Assembly: GCA_036172665.1 (NCBI GenBank)
Contig: CM069871.1
Location: forward strand, 1,426,001-1,490,000
DNA length: 64,000 bases
Origin: Prosopocoilus inquinatus
Taxonomy: Eukaryota; Arthropoda; Insecta; Coleoptera; Lucanidae
Direction of reading: 5' to 3'
Shown: piece by piece, positions 59,401 through 64,000 of the stretch
Position numbering within the stretch: position 1 is the first letter of the stretch
How the letters are laid out: the number at the start of each line of letters is the position of its first letter
The notes under the pieces: model-generated
Told to the model about the DNA's origin: nothing
The model's database searches: none
Seen by the model: the letters and a program-made list of their open reading frames with translations, nothing else
Position numbers and translations under genes: made by a program

Positions 59401-62400
59401 TGTTGATTGGGATATATTTTTTGCTTTAAACAGAAATGTACTAAAATCAATTGTTTATAATTTTTTAATGTAATTTAATAATTTTCTTCACTAATTACAC
59501 AAGTAAAAATGTAGCATTGTTTTGAAAAAGAATCACCTATTTAATGATGAACATAAAAATATTGCTAGCGCCTTTAGTATAGGCAACTGTGCAAACGGCC
59601 GCGTGTTGATTGGATTGCCTATACCAAGACCCCTTCTTTTTTTGAAAGGAATTAATATGTTATTTTTAAACAAACGGGGATTTAATTAAAATTGATTTTG
59701 TGTGAGTCCTGAAAATGATTTTATATAGTTTCTTCATTCCTACAACTGTAAATTAAAAAAAAGGATAAATTAGTAATTTTCGTACGTCTATACAAAAGTG
59801 TTTAAACATTTAAAAATTACACAAAATGAATAAACTCAGTTATTTGTCAAATAGAAATTTCTTGACACCGCCTTTAGTGTAGGCAATCGTGCAAGCTGCC
59901 GAGTTCATTGAGTAGCCTATACTAATGAAATTCGTTGAAAAAAGTTCATATTTATTTATTTTTCAATAAACCGGCATGTTTTTATAATTGTTTAAATTAT
60001 TAAAGATAACTCAATTCAATAATTTATTTGTTAATTCGCGTGAAAACGAATGAAAAAGTGCTTTAATAATTTTTGCACTTTTATTTTATTTTTTTCTTGT
60101 CTAGAATCAGGAAGTATCGCTAAATTATCTTAACATTTTGAGATTGCAAAATTTCAGGCAAATGTGAAAGTTTATTCCTACCGCCTTTAGTGCAGGCAAC
60201 CATGCAAACCGCTGAGTTCATCGGTGTTTGCCTACTCTTAGGTTTCTCATTCAAGGAAACCGTTTTTTTTTTTATTCTAAGACAAAACGGCACGTTATTA
60301 AAATTAAATGTTTAATCATTTTTAAAGGTAATTCAATAATTGTTTTCGTTATTTCACGCAAAAATTAAGAAGAAATACTTTAATAATAGTTTTCGTACGT
60401 ATTTTTTATTTTGTGAAGTCAAGAAGGAAAAATAAAATTATTTGAACAGTTTAAAATAAGGAAAATCCCATGACTTCAAACTATCGTGAACGATTATAAT
60501 TTTTTCGACGAAAAAAAATAATTCTTACCGCCTATAGTGTAGGCAACCATACAAACTGCTGAGCTCGTCGGTTTGCCTATCCATAGGCTTTTCATTAAAA
60601 AAAATAAATTTATTTAGGTTTATAAACAATTGATTAATTTTGCACATCTATTTCTGTTTTAAAGACAAGAAAAATCAGGAAGAAATACAAAATTGTTCAT
60701 AGATTCAAAAAATGATTGTATAGTGGCAATCAATTAAGTTTTTTAGTTTTTTTTTACGAAAAATTTCCAGGGATTACAGCTTAAGTTAGGGATTGTTTTA
60801 GTTAATAAAATAAAGTAGAAACCCTGTTTAGCTGAAAGACATTGTTCGGCCTCTTGTTTTTTCGAAGAACATTATTTTTTTATTCAAATATAATAATCTG
60901 TTTGAATAAAAATGTTATTAAAATCAATTATTTATAATTTTTTAAAACGCAATTTAATAAGTCTCTAATTTTTTGGGTGGGGGGGGGGGGCTTTTTATTG
61001 GAAAAAGTTTCACATTTCTATTAAGAGTGTTTTCAGCGCCTTTAATGTAGGCAACCATACGAACGATTGTGTTCATTAGATTGTCTATACAAAGGTTTCT
61101 TGTTCTTGAAGAAATTTAGTAATTTATTATTTTCGATGTTTAAAAGTCAATTGTTTAAGTTTTTTAAATATTTCCTCCATTATTTTTTTACGAATAATTA
61201 AGGATTCCAGCTGTCTAGCAGAAAATATAAATTGAGCAACAAGGATATGCATTTTTTTTTTAATTGCAGACACCGAAATGGATATCTCTTTAACTTCCTG
61301 CTCGCAGTGCCACAATTGTTTATCTTTGTTATACGACGAGGACATCATGTCAAGTTGGTCCGCCGAAGACTCAAACCTGAACACAATCTGCCAGGCTTGC
61401 AACAAGCCCACCGTGCCATTACTCACCATTTCGATCACACAACGAAACCGGGCCCCCAGCGAACCCTTCAGCGTCCCTTACTTGAACCCCCTGGTGCTTC
61501 GCAAGGAGCTGGAGAACGTGCTGACGCGCGAGGGCGATCTCAGCTTGGCCGAGGCCAAGTTCGTCGAGGAGCATCCGATCATATATTGGAATTTAGTTTG
61601 GGCTTTCGAGCGCATCAACGTGCAGACGCATCTGCCTAATTTATGCCTGAAGAACAAAGCTACGAATCGTGGTGCTAGTTGTGATAAAGTAAACGTTGAC
61701 GGGGTGGTAGGAGGGAAGGTTGGTAATGGTTGCGGTGAAGAAAATTGTGGAATGCAACCCGTGGAAGAGGGGGCAGATCCATTAACGCAGGAGCTTGCAA
61801 CACTTGGTAAATCACTTTTTTTATAACAAATTTGGAATGTGTTGTTATAAACAAATTGTTTCTATCTTAAAGCTGCTTCTAGAGAGGAACAGCGTAAGTT
61901 TTTTCATTCATTCATTCAGTAATAACTAGAATTATTATATCATCAAATATTACTACAAGGTCTTTTATAAATGATAAACAAAAAAAATTGTTACTGGGGT
62001 ACTTCAAATAATAAATTAATATCAGAGGAAATAGAAGTCTTGTATTTTACATATTGTAGATAACATGACACCCTGTATATTATATTTTTCCAAACATTTC
62101 TGCAAACTGTTTCTTTTCATACTATTTTTTTTTTAATGGATGAGACCAATAATTAAATACACAAACTTTTTCTTCTCTCTGTTTATGTTTAGCCAATTTT
62201 TTATTCTCAATTTCAGAACATCTAGCCGCACCTGTCAATGTAAAATGTTTGTGGGATCACCCCAAACTGTACGGTGATGTCACACCGATGTACACCCTGT
62301 ATCAAAGGAGGGAATCATCCCTGAACGGTGTCCTCGGAGAACAAAATAATGTGATGAGGTAAAATCCCCCCCTTTCGTCCGTATTTCTTTGAGACTTTTT

Positions 62401-62766
62401 TTTTTCCTTCATTAAAATCGTGTTTACAGGATGATGCAAGGTGTTATAAGTTCCGTGCACTGTAACGACCTTTTGGATCCGCTGAAGAAATTAGCGTCGG
62501 AAAGGCAAAAGAACCAGCGAGGAGCATACGAAGAAAAAGTGAACGTCATGTGTATTTCGCAATCGATTTACAGGGACATCTTGTTTCTGACTTGCAAGGC
62601 TCTGGGCAGGGCTAACATCGACTTGAATGCGTTCGACAAGGAGTATGCGATCGCCTTCTCGAGGATCCCTGAGCGGAGCAATAAGTTGCACACGAGTCAA
62701 GACAGGCCATTGACAGTCGGCTCGGTTTACTGCAGGCAATATTTTAAACCGCTGACTCTACCTTAA
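50478..62766 (+). CDS. Crag: Crag / DENND4 Rab guanine-nucleotide exchange factor
   Basis: A DENN-domain GEF; in Drosophila Crag activates Rab10/Rab11, binds calmodulin and directs polarised secretion of basement-membrane proteins. Eighteen exons join in phase into about 1595 aa: 50478-50778, 50836-51163, 51220-51562, 52109-52472, 52816-52937, 55443-55619, 55679-56066, 56133-56289, 56353-56646, 56699-56859, 56924-57332, 57699-57977, 58257-58343, 58453-58793, 61270-61806, 61873-61893, 62217-62358 and 62430-62766. The N terminus ([16 protein letters not shown]) and a MABP domain (about 40-200) precede uDENN (about 210-320, [16 protein letters not shown]), cDENN (about 330-490, [19 protein letters not shown]) and dDENN (about 490-650). 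A PPR-like repeat ([14 protein letters not shown]) is near 815. A low-complexity region spans about 880-1250, then a zinc-ribbon-like CSQCHNC...CQAC begins near 1261. Length matches the family. Exon 3 uses the acceptor at 51219; the nearby AG at 51233 breaks frame. Confidence 0.95.
54139..54680. repeat. Duplicated A-rich segment, copy 2
   Basis: Closely matches 47.69-48.06 kb (TCCGGTTCAAGATTAAAAAA, GAAACGAACGACGAAATACA, AAATTAATTCAATAAGAAAA). The part containing TTAGATGAACACGAAA through CTAAAATGAAC is present twice (about 54260-54410 and 54435-54595). Confidence 0.75.
54629..54708. repeat. Near-perfect inverted repeat in Crag intron 5
   Basis: ACAAATGGTACAAATCGAAA then GATCATTTGTAAGAGT is followed after about 5 bases by its complement with one or two mismatches. 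Arms are about 36 bp. The left arm is the end of the duplicated A-rich segment, so the hairpin arose by a local inverted duplication. Confidence 0.75.
55355..55397 (+). pseudogene. Duplicated fragment of Crag exon 5 inside intron 5
   Basis: CCCCGCGGACATCAGCTGTG then TAGACTTAGACACTAATA matches the end of exon 5 (about 52889-52930), reading [12 protein letters not shown] against [12 protein letters not shown]. The upstream part of exon 5 is missing and no donor follows, so the fragment is not a usable exon. It lies 45 bp before the exon 6 acceptor. Confidence 0.75.
58794..61269. repeat. Crag intron 14: tandem array of the TATAGGCAACC hairpin
   Basis: Seven members: near 59053, 59368, 59570, 59872, 60182, 60532 and 61037. 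Typical arms are CGCCTTTAGTATAGGCAACC and GGATTGCCTATACTAAGGCG around a loop like GTGCAAACGACTGTGTTCAT. Units are about 200-500 bp with AT-rich linkers. A run of about 12 G sits near 60985. No exon is supported inside the intron. Confidence 0.85.
61873..61893 (+). other. Optional 21-nt micro-exon of Crag
   Basis: A short segment flanked by TTAAAG and GTAAGT encodes about seven residues (A/ASREEQ). Exon 15 ends in phase 1, the 21-nt segment preserves phase, and exon 17 can be joined either to it or directly to exon 15 with no frame change. It therefore looks like a cassette micro-exon. Confidence 0.55.
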
Positions 62767-64000
62767 AAAAAAGGGGCGAACAAATTTTATGAATTTTACT
62801 CGAAAGTGATTTTGTGGCCTTCTTTGTTGTTCTTGGTTTTTATGATTATGTTTTATTTTTATTTTTTTTTTGGTGCACAGTTTCTAAAAATCTGAACATT
62901 TGCACTAAGTGCTGTTAGTGATTGTTTCCATTCATATTTATATTCATTATCTAGTTTAAGTTTGTGTATCTATTAATTAATTAATTATGTATAATAAAGA
63001 CAGTTGATTAATTAACGCCGGGGGAAGGTGAGAATGCTGATTGACTATTGAGACCTGACCGATCAATATTTAACATTTTATTAATAAGAGTTTAGTAATA
63101 CATTTGTTTCTAAATACTAAATTGCTACATTTACTGTTGATATATCAAGGCAAATTATTATTATTATTATATTAGTAACACATTCAGAAAATCTCATGAA
63201 ATAGTCTTCGTCATTAAATAGAACAGTAAGTATAATAATGTAAACTTTCATAACATGTCGTTTATTCTGCCAAAGATCGCTTGGAGGAAATTACAGTCGT
63301 TTAGTGAAAATTAATTTAAACTTCGACGTCACTAAACAACATAGTATAGAAGTAGCAGCAGCAGCAGCAGTACTTATCCTTAATTAATTAATTAATTAAT
63401 TACAACTTAAATATCTGATTGTAATTTACATGCAGGCAAAGAAGCACCAAGTTTCTCTAAACGGATACTTAAAAAAAAAAAAATGAGTTGCCATAACACC
63501 AAACGATTGCGTTCAACAAAGTACATAACTATAACGGTGCCGAGCTTCTTAAACTTAAATAATAAAATTTTGAATACAACACTTAATTACATTACATTAA
63601 TTAAATTATAGACATTTTCAGTTTACTTGAATTGTGATGTCAGGAGAGCAAAAATACTTATTTATTTTTTGCTTCGTTAAATTCAGTCTACACCGAACGA
63701 ACACCTATCTATAAAAATTCAGTTCAATCTATTAGAACATCAAAAGGCAGAGTTTTTTTTTTATTATTATTATTATAAAAATATTTCGAAAATTTAGACG
63801 AAAGGAAAGATTATTAAAGTTTAGAATTTAGTCCGCACTAAACATCGCAACATCAGTCGATGGTTAGACGTACGTGTGATATCACATTCCAGAGAAATTA
63901 AAACGAAACTGAAAAAATCACAGTGATTAATATACACATAATTAACAGCTTCACTGCCTTTGTAATAATAGCCTATTGCTTGTTTTTTTTTTTTTTTTTA
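62767..64000. other. Crag 3' UTR and downstream DNA
   Basis: AT-rich DNA. A (CAG)n tract of about six units lies near 63354-63372, followed by TTAATTAATTAATTAATTA. No further gene is supported on either strand before the window ends in a T run. Confidence 0.5.
62993..62998 (+). terminator. Putative poly(A) signal of Crag
   Basis: AATAAA about 227 bp downstream of the Crag stop codon at 62766. Confidence 0.5.

Noticed and set aside
63354..63372. CAG repeat as a possible polyglutamine coding exon
   Set aside because: No extended open frame surrounds it and it lies in AT-rich DNA past the Crag poly(A) signal.

Overview
The window is nuclear DNA from an insect. Genes are split by many short introns (about 50-70 bp, with GT-AG ends) alongside a few very long repeat-filled ones. 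Intergenic DNA is AT-rich and packed with palindromic MITE-like elements and satellite arrays. The obstructor-type cuticle gene and the Crag/DENND4 gene are arthropod-type. A beetle is my best guess from intron style and repeat richness, but this is not proven.

Layout. 1-4.7 kb: AT-rich intergenic DNA with dispersed and palindromic repeats. 4.7-17.5 kb, minus strand: obstructor-B (CPAP3-B), five exons, a secreted protein with three chitin-binding domains. Its 5.1-kb intron 3 holds tandem palindromes and its 6.3-kb intron 1 holds a ~145-bp satellite. 17.6-22.9 kb: twelve copies of a 420-444-bp satellite starting just upstream of the obst-B promoter. 23.1-25.3 kb: a second satellite (~183 bp). 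25.7-32.1 kb: dispersed copies of a ~460-bp repeat. 27.47-27.51 kb, minus strand: a well-formed hammerhead ribozyme motif. 27.7-38.6 kb, plus strand: a 918-aa coiled-coil protein, probably CCDC180-like, 13 exons. 41.3-46.0 kb, plus strand: a second, unidentified helical protein gene with unresolved 5' end. A 196-aa minus-strand gene (43.6-44.4 kb) sits in its first intron. 46-50.5 kb: repeat-rich intergenic DNA. 50.5-62.8 kb, plus strand: Crag/DENND4, 18 exons and about 1595 aa, with two long introns carrying a repeated hairpin family. 62.8-64 kb: downstream DNA.

The genes do not form a pathway. obst-B is a cuticle/tracheal matrix protein and Crag is a Rab GEF for polarised secretion of basement-membrane proteins. 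The CCDC180-like gene and the small nested gene could both be ciliary or sperm proteins, but that is speculative. I joined exons by hand from GT-AG sites and reading phase; the joins are consistent, but no transcript evidence was available. The most unusual features are the hammerhead ribozyme, a dispersed hairpin family with an apparent compensatory change, a palindrome array in which one copy has its loop inverted, and an amplified 3' splice site.
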